DNA of 64,000 nt from Alphaproteobacteria bacterium (GTDB taxonomy: Bacteria; Pseudomonadota; Alphaproteobacteria; Rhodobacterales; Rhodobacteraceae): contig JARFTV010000002.1 in assembly GCA_029289325.1 (NCBI GenBank), positions 26,585 to 90,584 of the forward strand, given 5' to 3'. Of this stretch, positions 24,692 through 33,804 are shown piece by piece (the stretch's first letter is position 1; every line of letters begins with the position of its first letter). Below the pieces are notes generated by a model. That model did not search any database and was not told the DNA's origin. It saw nothing but the letters and a program-made list of their open reading frames with translations. The position numbers and the translations under genes are program-made.

Positions 24692-26371
24692 ATGGCGGAC
24701 GCAGCCATTCACGGCCATGAGCACGACAGACCCGGGTTCTTCACCCGCTGGTTCATGTCGACGAACCACAAGGACATCGGCATCCTCTACCTGTTCGCAG
24801 GCGGGATCGTCGGCCTGATCTCGGTCATCTTCACCGTCTACATGCGGATGGAGCTGATGGATCCCGGCGTCCAGTACATGTGCCAGGAAGGCATGCGCCT
24901 GATCGCAGACGGCAGCGCGACCTGCACCCCCAACGGGCATCTGTGGAACGTGACGGTCACGGCGCACGGCATCCTGATGATGTTCTTCGTCGTGATTCCC
25001 GCGCTGTTCGGCGGCTTCGGCAACTATTTCATGCCGCTGCAGATCGGCGCGCCGGACATGGCCTTCCCGCGGATGAACAACCTGTCCTTTTGGCTGTACA
25101 TCGCCGGGACCTCGCTGGCCGTGGCCTCGCTCTTCGCGCCCGGCGGCGGTGGCGATCTGGGGACCGGCGCGGGCGTGGGCTGGGTTCTCTACCCGCCGCT
25201 GTCGACCACGGCGGAAGGCGGCTATGCGATGGACCTCGCGATCTTCGCTGTCCACCTGTCGGGTGCCTCCTCGATCCTGGGCGCGATCAACATCATCACG
25301 ACCTTCCTGAACATGCGCGCGCCGGGGATGACCCTGCACAAGGTGCCGCTCTTTGCCTGGTCGATCTTCGTCACCGCCTGGCTGATCCTGCTGGCCCTGC
25401 CGGTGCTGGCTGGCGCGATCACCATGCTGCTGACCGACCGGAACTTCGGGACCACCTTCTTCACCCCCTCGGGTGGCGGTGACCCAGTGCTCTACCAGCA
25501 CATCCTGTGGTTCTTCGGCCACCCGGAAGTCTACATCATCATTCTGCCGGCCTTCGGGATCATCTCCCAGGTCATCGCGACCTTCTCGCGCAAGCCGATC
25601 TTCGGCTACCTGCCGATGGTCTATGCGATGGTGGCGATCGGTGTCCTCGGCTTCGTCGTCTGGGCCCACCACATGTACACCGCCGGGATGAGCCTGACGC
25701 AGCAGTCCTACTTCATGCTCGCGACCATGGTCATCGCGGTGCCGACCGGCATCAAGATCTTCTCCTGGATCGCAACGATGTGGGGCGGCTCGGTGGAGTT
25801 CAAGGCACCGATGCTCTGGGCCTTCGGTTTCCTTTTCCTCTTTACCGTCGGCGGCGTGACCGGGATCGTCCTGAGCCAGGCCCCGGTGGACCGTGCCTAC
25901 CATGACACCTACTATGTCGTGGCGCACTTCCACTATGTGATGTCGCTGGGCGCCGTCTTCGGGATCTTTGCCGGGATCTACTTCTGGATGGGCAAGATGT
26001 CCGGCCGGCAGTACCCGGAATGGGCGGCCAAGCTGCACTTCTGGATGATGTTCATCGGTTCGAACCTCACCTTCTTCCCGCAGCACTTCCTGGGTCGCCA
26101 GGGCATGCCGCGCCGCTACATCGACTATCCGGAGGCCTATGCCTACTGGAACTGGTTCTCCTCGATCGGCGCCTTCCTGTCCTTCGCCTCCTTCGTGTTC
26201 TTCATCGGCATCGTGTTCTACACCCTGACCGCCGGCCGTCGGATCACCGAGAAGAACTACTGGAACGAATATGCCGACACGCTGGAGTGGACCCTGCCCA
26301 CCCCGCCGCCCGAGCACACGTTCGAGCAGCTGCCCAAGCGTGAAGATTGGGACAAGTCGCACGCCCACTAA
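24692..26371 (+). CDS. ctaD: Cytochrome c oxidase subunit I, aa3 type
   Basis: A 559-residue canonical A1-type oxidase subunit I, very similar to Rhodobacter CtaD from the first residues ([13 protein letters not shown]) to the C-terminus ([13 protein letters not shown]). Heme ligands are His92, His412 and His414. CuB ligands are His277, His326 and His327, with Tyr281 in HPEVY. The D-pathway Asp122 with PRMNN, Glu279, and the K-pathway Lys355 in PTGIKIF are all present. It reduces oxygen with electrons from cytochrome c and pumps protons. It stands as a single gene between cytochrome c2 and a strong terminator; subunits II and III must be elsewhere. Confidence 0.97.
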   Translation: MADAAIHGHEHDRPGFFTRWFMSTNHKDIGILYLFAGGIVGLISVIFTVYMRMELMDPGVQYMCQEGMRLIADGSATCTPNGHLWNVTVTAHGILMMFFVVIPALFGGFGNYFMPLQIGAPDMAFPRMNNLSFWLYIAGTSLAVASLFAPGGGGDLGTGAGVGWVLYPPLSTTAEGGYAMDLAIFAVHLSGASSILGAINIITTFLNMRAPGMTLHKVPLFAWSIFVTAWLILLALPVLAGAITMLLTDRNFGTTFFTPSGGGDPVLYQHILWFFGHPEVYIIILPAFGIISQVIATFSRKPIFGYLPMVYAMVAIGVLGFVVWAHHMYTAGMSLTQQSYFMLATMVIAVPTGIKIFSWIATMWGGSVEFKAPMLWAFGFLFLFTVGGVTGIVLSQAPVDRAYHDTYYVVAHFHYVMSLGAVFGIFAGIYFWMGKMSGRQYPEWAAKLHFWMMFIGSNLTFFPQHFLGRQGMPRRYIDYPEAYAYWNWFSSIGAFLSFASFVFFIGIVFYTLTAGRRITEKNYWNEYADTLEWTLPTPPPEHTFEQLPKREDWDKSHAH

Positions 26372-26384
26372 GGCGCACCGCTTG

Positions 26385-26416
26385 AAAGGCCCCGGGACAA
26401 CCCCGGGGCCTTTTCC
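26385..26416 (+). terminator. Rho-independent terminator of ctaD
   Basis: A 12-bp perfect stem (AAAGGCCCCGGG with its complement), a five-base loop ACAAC and a following T-rich tract (TTTTCCTTTT), beginning 13 bases after the ctaD stop. Confidence 0.93.
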
Positions 26417-26434
26417 TTTTCATTCGGAGTTCTT

Positions 26435-27382
26435 ATGCGCCTGATCCTGGTCCTGGCCTTCATCCTTGCTCTGGCCGGAACCGGCTATGTCGCCCTGACC
26501 GGCTATTTCGTCGCCCGCGCCGCGACCCAGCTGCTGACCGTGGGCACCATCGCCTCGGCCATCGCGCTGGCCACACCGCCAAAAGACCCCCTGACTCTCG
26601 GCTATCGCGGCTCGCCGGTCGACGCGCTGTCCCTGCCCTTCGAGGCGGTAGAGATCGTCACGCCCCTCGGCGCGGCCGAGGCATGGCTGGTCCCCGCCGC
26701 CGGGGACGAAGTCGGCCGTGCCGTCTATGTCCACGGCATCGCCGGCGCGCGTGAGGACGGCTACCGCCACCTGACCCTTTTGCACGAGGCGGGCTGGACC
26801 ACCCTTCTCATCAGCTACCGCAACGATCCCTCGGCCCCTGCAAGTCCGGCGCGCCGCTATGCCTTCGGGCTGGAGGAATGGCCCGATCTTGAAGCCGCGA
26901 TCCTGCACCTGTCCGGAGCCGAGGCCGCGCCGGTGCTGGTCGTGGCAGAATCGATGGGGGCGGCGGTGCTGGGCCAGTTCCTGACCAACAGCGCCCATGC
27001 CGACCGCGTCCGGGCCATCGCTCTGGACAGCCCCGCGCTCAGCTTCGGCTCGGTGCTGGAGCATCTGTCGCAGCTTAGCGGCAACCCGCTCCCGGGCCCG
27101 ATGGCCTGGGCCGCGACGCTGATCCTGCCGGGCATGACCGGCCTTGACCTCACGCGGGCCGAGGTCGGCGCGACCTATGCCGCCTTCCCCGGCCCGCTTT
27201 TCCTCGCTCATGGCACGGGCGACCGGATCACGCCCATCGGCCCCGCGGAAACCCTCGCTGCCAGTCGTGCCGCGCCGACCGTGACCCTCTGGACCGGGGC
27301 CGACCACCTCGGTTCCTATGCCGAGAACCCGACCGCCTACCGCACGGCCTTCCGCGCCTTCCTTGACCTGGTTGCCGACTGA
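26435..27382 (+). CDS. Alpha/beta hydrolase, membrane-anchored
   Basis: A 315-residue alpha/beta-fold hydrolase with one N-terminal membrane segment (MRLILVLAFILALAGTGY). The nucleophile elbow is AESMGA, preceded by the oxyanion strand VYVHGIAGAREDG. The likely catalytic acid lies in HGTGDRITP and the His in GADHLGSY. It resembles uncharacterised bacterial serine hydrolases (esterase or acyl transferase); the substrate is unknown. The start at 26435 has CGGAG eight bases upstream. Confidence 0.82.
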   Translation: MRLILVLAFILALAGTGYVALTGYFVARAATQLLTVGTIASAIALATPPKDPLTLGYRGSPVDALSLPFEAVEIVTPLGAAEAWLVPAAGDEVGRAVYVHGIAGAREDGYRHLTLLHEAGWTTLLISYRNDPSAPASPARRYAFGLEEWPDLEAAILHLSGAEAAPVLVVAESMGAAVLGQFLTNSAHADRVRAIALDSPALSFGSVLEHLSQLSGNPLPGPMAWAATLILPGMTGLDLTRAEVGATYAAFPGPLFLAHGTGDRITPIGPAETLAASRAAPTVTLWTGADHLGSYAENPTAYRTAFRAFLDLVAD

Positions 27383-27421
27383 CCCCCTTTTCCTTGCCGA
27401 CAGCGCCCCTAGATTGCGCCC

Positions 27422-27907
27422 ATGCCCTACGAATGGCTTCCCTCTGACGGCGGCGAAGACCGTCTGCATCTCTGGCCGCACCGCTCGCTTGACCAGCGCG
27501 GCTTCGTCTGGTTCGTCGGTCTGACCGCCGCCCTGATCGCCGTCCCGCTGCTTGGGATCCTCGGCAGCCCCGTGGTCTGGGCGCTCCTCCCCTTCCTTCT
27601 GACCGCGATCTGGGCGATCTGGTTCGCGCTGCGCAAGAACGGCCGCGACCGTGACATTGTAGAGGATCTGCGCCTTGGCCGCGAGCGGATCACGCTGGTC
27701 CGCCACGGGCCCAGGGGCCTCCGCCAGGACTGGGAGGCGAACCCCTACTGGTTGCGGGTGTCCCTGCACGAAACCGGCGGGCCGGTGCCGAACTACCTCA
27801 CGCTGAAGGGCGAGGGCCGTGAGGTCGAACTTGGCGCATTCCTCTCTGAAGAGGAACGCGTCGCGCTCAGGGATGAACTGCAATCAAGGCTGCACGCCCT
27901 GCGCTGA
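27422..27907 (+). CDS. DUF2244 membrane protein
   Basis: A 161-residue protein with two hydrophobic segments (about 29-47 and 50-67) and the DUF2244 signature WPHRSLDQRGFVWFV near residue 18. The remainder (about 75-161) is a soluble domain with GRERITLVRHGP and WANPYWLRV-like WEANPYWLRVSL. DUF2244 genes are common near aa3 oxidase genes in alphaproteobacteria, which fits ctaD upstream. The function is not established. Confidence 0.83.
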   Translation: MPYEWLPSDGGEDRLHLWPHRSLDQRGFVWFVGLTAALIAVPLLGILGSPVVWALLPFLLTAIWAIWFALRKNGRDRDIVEDLRLGRERITLVRHGPRGLRQDWEANPYWLRVSLHETGGPVPNYLTLKGEGREVELGAFLSEEERVALRDELQSRLHALR

Positions 27908-27908
27908 C

Positions 27909-27922
27909 TTGACTTTGGTCAA
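27909..27922. promoter_or_regulatory. FNR/CRP-family box
   Basis: A perfect dyad TTGAC-TTTG-GTCAA (extending to CTTGAC/GTCAAG) begins two bases after the DUF2244 stop and lies 55 bases before the ATG at 27978. This is the classic FNR/NNR/FixK-type half-site arrangement with N4 spacing. The likely target is the following small membrane gene. Confidence 0.6.
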
Positions 27923-27977
27923 GGCGCGCGGGCCGTATCCGGGGCAGAATGGGACATTCAAGACCCGGAGGTCTGCC

Positions 27978-28364
27978 ATGACCCAGATCCCTCGCTGGAC
28001 CCGCCCCGCCGCCATCGCCGCGGCGCTGTTCGGCGCATTGACCATCTTCAGCGGCGGCAGCGTACTCTTTGGCCCAAGGGCCGCGCAAGAGGCCGCAGGA
28101 AATGCCGTCCCCTTCGTGGTGATCTTCAACACGGCCGCCGGCTTCGCCTATCTCGTCGGGGCCTACGCCCTGTGGCGAAACCACCCCGCCGCGCGCTGGA
28201 TCGCACTGGCGATCGGGCTGGCGACGATGGCCGTCTTTGCGGGATTCGGCCTGTATGCCCTCACCGGCGCGCCGGTCGAACTGCGCACCGCACTGGCCCT
28301 GCCGTTCCGCGCCGCTTTCTGGCTGGCCATCGCCTGGGCGGCCTTCCGCCGCCCGCTCTCCTAG
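27978..28364 (+). CDS. Small four-helix membrane protein
   Basis: A 128-residue protein with four hydrophobic segments (about 12-33, 44-62, 68-90 and 103-122). I do not recognise a family. The ATG at 27978 is preceded by CGGAGG at good spacing, and a perfect FNR-type box lies 55 bases upstream, so expression may respond to oxygen or nitric oxide. Its stop codon overlaps the stop of yqeY (CTAG). Confidence 0.75.
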   Translation: MTQIPRWTRPAAIAAALFGALTIFSGGSVLFGPRAAQEAAGNAVPFVVIFNTAAGFAYLVGAYALWRNHPAARWIALAIGLATMAVFAGFGLYALTGAPVELRTALALPFRAAFWLAIAWAAFRRPLS

Positions 28365-28819
28365 CCGAGCCGCCCCTTCACCAGCGCGCCGACCGCGCCG
28401 AAATCCATCTGGCCGGTGTATTTCGCCTTGAGGGCGGCCATCACCTTGCCAACGTCCCGGATGCTGGCAGCACCGGTCTCGGCCACGGCCGCGTCCACTG
28501 CCGCCGCGATTTCGGCCTCGGTCATCTGGCGCGGCAGGAATTCCTGGATCACCTGGATTTCCGCCAGTTCCTTCTCGGCCAGTTCCAGCCGCCCGCCCTC
28601 CTCATAGGCCCGCGCCGATTCCTGGCGCTGCTTCACCATCTTGCCCATGATCTGCAGGATCTCGGCCTCGCCGACATCGCCGGCGTCGCCTTCGCCCCGC
28701 ACCGCGATTTCGCGGTCCTTGATCGCGGCGTTGATCAGGCGCAGCGTCGAAAGCCGGTCGGCCTCTTTCGCCCTCATGGCCTCTTTCAGGGCCGTCTGCA
28801 GACGGTCTCGCAGAAGCAT
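28361..28819 (-). CDS. yqeY: GatB/YqeY domain protein
   Basis: A 152-residue protein of the YqeY family, helical and related to the tail domain of GatB. Motifs include LRDRLQTALKEAMRAKEADRL at the N-terminus and EIQVIQEFLPRQMTEAEI in the middle. The role is unclear; it may contact tRNA or the translation machinery. I use ATG 28819 (MLLRDRL). The gene is divergent from carA with a 179-nt gap. Confidence 0.88.
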   Translation of the reverse strand: MLLRDRLQTALKEAMRAKEADRLSTLRLINAAIKDREIAVRGEGDAGDVGEAEILQIMGKMVKQRQESARAYEEGGRLELAEKELAEIQVIQEFLPRQMTEAEIAAAVDAAVAETGAASIRDVGKVMAALKAKYTGQMDFGAVGALVKGRLG

Positions 28820-28998
28820 GTGTGGTTTCCCCGTTGTTTCCCCAAGTTCCGCAGGATAGCCCGAACCGCACCAAGCCGCAACCGTGGGCATTTTCGTCAA
28901 ACCATTGATTTTCCTTTCTAAAACCTTTTCATTCAGTGGCTTGACCCTGTCCCCCCCTGCCCTTAGGTTCCGCCCAATTTGCCGATAGGAGAGTCGTC

Positions 28999-30147
28999 AT
29001 GCCTGCGCCGCAGAAGCCTACCGCCTGCCTGGCCCTTGCCGATGGCACCATCTTCTATGGTCACGGCTTCGGGGCCACCGGGGAAACCGTCGCCGAACTG
29101 GTCTTCAACACCGCGATGACCGGCTATCAGGAAATCATGACCGACCCCTCCTACGCGGGTCAGGTCGTGACCTTCACCTTCCCCCATATCGGCAACACTG
29201 GCGTCACCCCCGAGGATGACGAAACCGGAACCCCCGCCGCTGCCGGCATGGTGGTGAAATGGGACCCGACCGAGCCGTCGAACTGGCGCTCGACCGGCGA
29301 ACTGACCCAATGGCTCACCAGGATCGGCCGGATCGGCATTGGCGGGGTCGACACCCGCCGCCTGACCCGGGCGATCCGCCAGCAGGGCGCGCCGCATGTG
29401 ACGCTGGCGCATGACCCCGAGGGCAACTTCGACATCGAGACGCTGGTTGCCAGGGCGCGGGCCTGGAAGGGCCTGGTCGGGCTTGATCTGGCCAAAGAGG
29501 TGACCTGCGCGCAAAGCTACCGCTGGGACGAGAAACGCTGGGCCTGGCCCGAAGGCTATACCCGCCGTGAGGGCCCCGGTCTCCGCGTCGTCGCCATCGA
29601 CTATGGTGCGAAACGCAACATCCTGCGCTGCCTGGCCTCGGTCGGCTGTGAAGTCACCGTGCTGCCCGCCACCGCTACGGCCGAGGATGTGCTGGCGCTG
29701 AACCCCGAGGGCGTGTTCCTCTCGAACGGCCCCGGCGACCCGGCGGCGACCGGCGAATATGCCGTGCCGATGATTCAGGAGGTTCTCAAGAAGGACCTGC
29801 CGCTCTTCGGCATCTGCCTTGGCCACCAGATGCTTGCGCTCGCGCTCGGGGCCAAAACCCGCAAGATGAACCACGGCCACCACGGCGCGAACCATCCGGT
29901 CAAGGACCTGACCACCGGCAAGGTCGAGATCACCTCGATGAACCACGGCTTCACCGTCGACGCCGACACCCTGCCCAAGGGCGTCTCCGAGACGCATGTC
30001 AGCCTCTTCGACGGCACCAATTGCGGCATCGCGGTGGATGGCAAGCCGATCTATTCGGTCCAGTACCACCCCGAGGCCTCGCCCGGACCGCAGGACAGCT
30101 TCTACCTGTTCGAGCGTTTCGCCCAGGCAATGCAATCGCGGCGCTAG
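28999..30147 (+). CDS. carA: Carbamoyl-phosphate synthase small subunit
   Basis: A 382-residue glutaminase subunit that feeds ammonia to CarB for arginine and pyrimidine synthesis. The N-terminal domain starts TACLALADGTIFYGHGFGATG. The class I glutamine amidotransferase triad is visible: the Cys in LFGICLGHQML, and the His and Glu in VQYHPEASPGP. AGGAGA lies seven bases before the ATG. carB is not in this window. A CtrA-type box follows directly. Confidence 0.96.
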   Translation: MPAPQKPTACLALADGTIFYGHGFGATGETVAELVFNTAMTGYQEIMTDPSYAGQVVTFTFPHIGNTGVTPEDDETGTPAAAGMVVKWDPTEPSNWRSTGELTQWLTRIGRIGIGGVDTRRLTRAIRQQGAPHVTLAHDPEGNFDIETLVARARAWKGLVGLDLAKEVTCAQSYRWDEKRWAWPEGYTRREGPGLRVVAIDYGAKRNILRCLASVGCEVTVLPATATAEDVLALNPEGVFLSNGPGDPAATGEYAVPMIQEVLKKDLPLFGICLGHQMLALALGAKTRKMNHGHHGANHPVKDLTTGKVEITSMNHGFTVDADTLPKGVSETHVSLFDGTNCGIAVDGKPIYSVQYHPEASPGPQDSFYLFERFAQAMQSRR

Positions 30148-30151
30148 GAAA

Positions 30152-30167
30152 TTAACCATCTGTTAAC
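30152..30167 (+). promoter_or_regulatory. CtrA-type binding site
   Basis: TTAACCATCTGTTAAC matches the CtrA consensus TTAA-N7-TTAAC exactly. It lies between the carA stop and the glycosyltransferase start at 30191, with 23 bases to the ATG. In this family CtrA controls motility, gene transfer agent and other surface functions. Confidence 0.6.
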
Positions 30168-30190
30168 CCGGCTGGCCCAAGCTGCGCGGC

Positions 30191-32044
30191 ATGAGCTTCG
30201 CGCAGCGCACTGACCTGACCTCCGCCCCGACAGCCCCGATACGGCGCCTGGCAATGGGGGCTGCGCTCCTGCGCGACGGGGTGGTCGACCCGGAAGATGT
30301 GGTCAGCGCACTTTCCCAGAGCGGGCGTGAGACCGGGCGTCTGCCCGACATCCTGCGCGCCCGTGGCCTGGTGGTCGAACATGATCTTCTGACGGTGCAG
30401 GCGCGCAATTGGGGCATGGGCCTCATCGATCCGCTGGCCGAGCCGCCGGATCCCCGCCTCGTGGACGTCGTAGGTCCCATCGACTGCCTGCGTCACGGCC
30501 TGCTGCCCTGGCGCCGGGTCGGGGATATCACCGTCGTCGCCACCTCGCGCCCGGCTGACTTCCCCCGCCTCCGCGCCCGGCTTGTGGAACGGCTTGGCCC
30601 GGTCTGTCCCGTCATGGCAGCCCCCGGTGCGGTCGAGGACGCCGTGCACCGTTTGGCCGGACCCGCCCTCGCCCGCGCCGCCGAAACCCGCGTCGCGCCA
30701 GCCGAAAGCTGCCGCTCCTGGCCCCGCCTCGGCCGCTCTCCGCGCAGCCTTGCTCTGCTCGCGCTGATTGCCTCCCTCGGCTGGACCACCCCGCTTGGCC
30801 TTTCCCTCAGCCTTCTGGCCCTGTTCGTGACCAGCCTGTTCCTGCTTGTCGGGCTGAAACTGATCGCCATGGTTGCCTCTCTCACCCGGCCCCGGCCCGC
30901 CCCCCCAATAGCCGCAGGCGGGATCGACCCGATCATCACCCTGATCGTTGCGCTTTACCGGGAAAGCGACATCGCCGCCCGCCTCGTCGCCCGCCTCGAC
31001 CGGCTCGACTACCCCGAGGAGTTGCTAGATGTCCTCCTCGTGGTCGAGGCGGACGATCACACCACCCGCGCCGCCCTTGCGGGGTCCGAGCTTCCCCGCT
31101 GGATGCGCGTGATCACCGTCCCGCGTGGCACGGTCAAGACCAAGCCCCGCGCGCTGAATCACGCCCTCGTCTATGCGCGTGGCGCCATTGTCGGCGTCTA
31201 CGATGCCGAGGACGCGCCGGACGCCGACCAGCTGCGCAAGGTCGTCGCCCAGTTCCAGCGCTCCGGTCCCGAGGTCGCCTGCCTGCAAGGCGTGCTTGAC
31301 TATTACAACCCGACGACGAATTGGCTAAGCCGCTGTTTCACCATCGAATATGCCGGCTGGTTCCGTCTGATCCTGCCAGGCGTCGCGCGGCTGGGCCTCG
31401 TCGTGCCCCTTGGCGGCACCACGCTGTTCTTCCGCCGCGAGGTGCTGGAAAAGCTGGGCGCTTGGGACGCTCACAACGTGACCGAGGATGCCGATCTCGG
31501 CCTCCGCCTCGCGCGGCACGGTTACCGGACCGATTTTGTGGATACCGTCACCGGAGAGGAAGCCAACTGCCGCGCGCTGCCATGGATCAAGCAGCGCTCG
31601 CGCTGGCTCAAGGGCTACATGATGACCTGGGCCGTTCACATGCGCGACCCCGCCCTTCTCTGGCGGCAACTGGGCCCCTGGCGCTTCTTCGGCGTGCAGA
31701 TCCTCTTCCTCGGCACGGTCGCGCAATTCCTGCTTTCACCGATCGCCTGGACCTTCTGGCTGGTTCCCTTCGGCTTCGACCATCCGCTGCTTGCCGCCCT
31801 GCCCCAGGGCGTCCTTTGGGCGATGGTGGCGGTCTTCCTTCTGTCCGAGGCCGCGAACCTCTCCATCGGCATCATCGGCCTGCGCCGCAGCGGGCAGCGG
31901 CTCAGCCTGCTCTGGATCCCGACGATGAAGCTTTACTTCCCCCTCGCCTCGCTGGCGACCTACAAGGGTCTGTGGGAGCTTGCGACGCGCCCCTTCTACT
32001 GGGACAAGACCACCCACGGCCTCTTTGATCATGCCGCCCGGTGA
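30191..32044 (+). CDS. MshEN-like domain fused to GT2 membrane glycosyltransferase
   Basis: A 617-residue protein. Residues about 20-150 resemble the GSPII_E/MshEN module (MGAALLRDGVVDPEDVVSAL, LPDILRARGLVVEHDLL), which in some proteins binds cyclic di-GMP. Two membrane segments follow (about 180-226). The GT-A domain has a DxD-like YDAEDAPD (about 338-345), TEDADLGLRL (431) and IKQRSRW (about 466-472), the signature of processive polysaccharide synthases. Three to four C-terminal membrane helices complete it. It probably makes or transfers a surface polysaccharide; the donor sugar is not evident. The E. coli NfrB protein joins the same two domain types in another order. Confidence 0.83.
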   Translation: MSFAQRTDLTSAPTAPIRRLAMGAALLRDGVVDPEDVVSALSQSGRETGRLPDILRARGLVVEHDLLTVQARNWGMGLIDPLAEPPDPRLVDVVGPIDCLRHGLLPWRRVGDITVVATSRPADFPRLRARLVERLGPVCPVMAAPGAVEDAVHRLAGPALARAAETRVAPAESCRSWPRLGRSPRSLALLALIASLGWTTPLGLSLSLLALFVTSLFLLVGLKLIAMVASLTRPRPAPPIAAGGIDPIITLIVALYRESDIAARLVARLDRLDYPEELLDVLLVVEADDHTTRAALAGSELPRWMRVITVPRGTVKTKPRALNHALVYARGAIVGVYDAEDAPDADQLRKVVAQFQRSGPEVACLQGVLDYYNPTTNWLSRCFTIEYAGWFRLILPGVARLGLVVPLGGTTLFFRREVLEKLGAWDAHNVTEDADLGLRLARHGYRTDFVDTVTGEEANCRALPWIKQRSRWLKGYMMTWAVHMRDPALLWRQLGPWRFFGVQILFLGTVAQFLLSPIAWTFWLVPFGFDHPLLAALPQGVLWAMVAVFLLSEAANLSIGIIGLRRSGQRLSLLWIPTMKLYFPLASLATYKGLWELATRPFYWDKTTHGLFDHAAR

Positions 32045-32680
32045 TCAGCGAAGCCTCAGCTCCCCCGCATCGACCCGAAGCCGCGTCTCGAACGCTTTGC
32101 TGATATGCGATTTCAGCGCCAGATAGGCCGCATCGCCATCCCCCGCCTCGATCGCGGTGACGATCTGGTCATGCTCGTCCAGCGCCACCTCGTCCCGCCC
32201 CTCGGCTGCGAAAGAGGTATTGGCCATCAGCGCCATGGACCGATGCACAAGGTCAAGCTGCTGCACCAGAAACCGGTTGTGGCTGGCCAGATGGATCTGC
32301 TTGTGGAACCGCTTGTTCGCCCGCGACAAGGCGCGCGGATCGCCGCCCAGCAGCGCCCGGTCCTCTGCCACCATGCTGCGCAGGACCCGCACCTCCTCCG
32401 GCGTCGCATGCCGCGCCGCCAGCCTTGCCGCCAGTCCCTCAAGCTCGGTCCGCACCGCGTAAAGCTCGGCCAGCTGGTTATGGTCCAGCGAGGCCACGAT
32501 CAGGCTCCGCCCGTCGCGCGTCAGCATCGCCTGCGTCTCCAGCCGTTGCAGCGCCTCACGGACCGGAGTCCGGCTGACCCCCAGCCGCTCGGCCAATTCG
32601 CTTTCGACCAGCCGGTCGCCCGGTTTGTAGACCCCGGCCTCGATCGCCTCCAGGATCAGCGTATAGGCGTCTTTCTGCAC
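32045..32680 (-). CDS. GntR family regulator (FadR/FCD subgroup)
   Basis: A 211-residue regulator. An N-terminal winged helix (GVYKPGDRLVESELAERLGVSRTPVREAL, described in part) is followed by an FCD ligand domain with metal-binding residues in RFHKQIHLASHNRFL and LDEHDQIVTAIEAGD. FCD proteins sense small carboxylates or sugars. It converges with the glycosyltransferase (adjacent stops). No catabolic operon lies next to it, so the target is unknown. Confidence 0.9.
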   Translation of the reverse strand: MQKDAYTLILEAIEAGVYKPGDRLVESELAERLGVSRTPVREALQRLETQAMLTRDGRSLIVASLDHNQLAELYAVRTELEGLAARLAARHATPEEVRVLRSMVAEDRALLGGDPRALSRANKRFHKQIHLASHNRFLVQQLDLVHRSMALMANTSFAAEGRDEVALDEHDQIVTAIEAGDGDAAYLALKSHISKAFETRLRVDAGELRLR

Positions 32681-32776
32681 TGGCCCGGCCTCCCGTCATT
32701 CGCGCCGGACCCTAGCCTGCCGCGGGCCATGCGATCAACCCTTCCCAACCCGGCCTCCAAGGACTAGATCCCGCAC

Positions 32777-33421
32777 ATGACGCCCGCTTTCCAACATGTC
32801 GCGACCTGGGTCTTCGACCTCGACAATACGCTTTACCCGCCGCATATGCGCCTCTTCGACCAGATCGAGGTCCGCATGACCGACTGGGTTATGCAGGCGC
32901 TCAAGGTCGACCGGGCGCGGGCGGACCACCTGCGCGCCTATTACTGGCAGACCTATGGCACCACCCTCGCGGGTCTGATGACCGAGCATGACATCGACCC
33001 CGGCCCCTATCTGACCGAGGTGCATGACATCGACTTCTCGGTCCTCTCCCCCGATCCGGGCCTTGCGCAAAGCATCAGTGAGCTTCCGGGCCGCAAGATC
33101 GTCTATACCAATGGCTGCGCGCCCTATGCGGAGAAAGTCCTTTCTGCCCGCGGTCTTGGCGGCCTTTTCGATGCGATTTACGGGGTGGAGCACGCCGAAT
33201 TCCATCCCAAGCCCGACGCGCGCGCCTTTGCGACGGTCTTCGGCAAGGACGGCCTGGACCCGACCCGCGCCGCCATGTTCGAGGACGACGCGCGCAACCT
33301 CGCCGTGCCGCATGACCTCGGGATGCGTACCATCCACGTGGCCCCCGCACCCGAGCCCGCTCCGCATATCCACCACCACACCGACGACCTTGCCACCTTC
33401 CTGCGGGGGCTCAAGGGGTGA
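32777..33421 (+). CDS. HAD-family pyrimidine 5'-nucleotidase
   Basis: A 214-residue haloacid dehalogenase superfamily phosphatase similar to yeast Sdt1. Motif I is FDLDNTLYP (residues 13-21), motif II VYTNGC, motif III the Lys in EFHPKPDARAF, and motif IV MFEDDARNL. The family dephosphorylates pyrimidine nucleotides. It is divergent from the GntR regulator. Confidence 0.88.
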   Translation: MTPAFQHVATWVFDLDNTLYPPHMRLFDQIEVRMTDWVMQALKVDRARADHLRAYYWQTYGTTLAGLMTEHDIDPGPYLTEVHDIDFSVLSPDPGLAQSISELPGRKIVYTNGCAPYAEKVLSARGLGGLFDAIYGVEHAEFHPKPDARAFATVFGKDGLDPTRAAMFEDDARNLAVPHDLGMRTIHVAPAPEPAPHIHHHTDDLATFLRGLKG

Positions 33422-33486
33422 CGAAGCGTCACAGCCCCTGACCTTTTCCGCCCCGCGGCCCCATCTCCCCGAAAACGGAGAGAGCC

Positions 33487-33741
33487 ATGACCGCACAAAG
33501 TTTCGAGACCCTACCCCCCCGCCGCAGCCCCCTGTCGCGCCTGTTCCGCGCCCTGCCCGTCGTCGGCCGCGTCATCCGCGAGGTCGAGCGCGAGATCGAC
33601 ACGATCTACTACCTCCTCGTCGTCGCCCTGACCGCCGTGGTCCTTGCGGTCCAGATCTGGGGCCTGCCGGCGCTGGTCCTCACCGCGCTGGCCCTCGTCC
33701 CGGTGATGTTCGTCCTTCTCGTGATCCTCGCCCGACCCTAG
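33487..33741 (+). CDS. Small membrane protein, unknown
   Basis: An 84-residue protein with a basic N-terminal half (PRRSPLSRLFRALPVVGRVIREVEREID, described in part) and two C-terminal hydrophobic segments (about 38-56 and 61-82). CGGAGAGA lies a few bases before the ATG. I do not recognise a family. It sits between the nucleotidase and the UbiH-like gene in the same direction. Confidence 0.7.
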   Translation: MTAQSFETLPPRRSPLSRLFRALPVVGRVIREVEREIDTIYYLLVVALTAVVLAVQIWGLPALVLTALALVPVMFVLLVILARP

Positions 33742-33804
33742 GACAACCTGTCCTCTGGCCCTTTGCGGCCCCCCGGCCTAATCTCCGCGGCCGGAGGGCC
33801 GATC

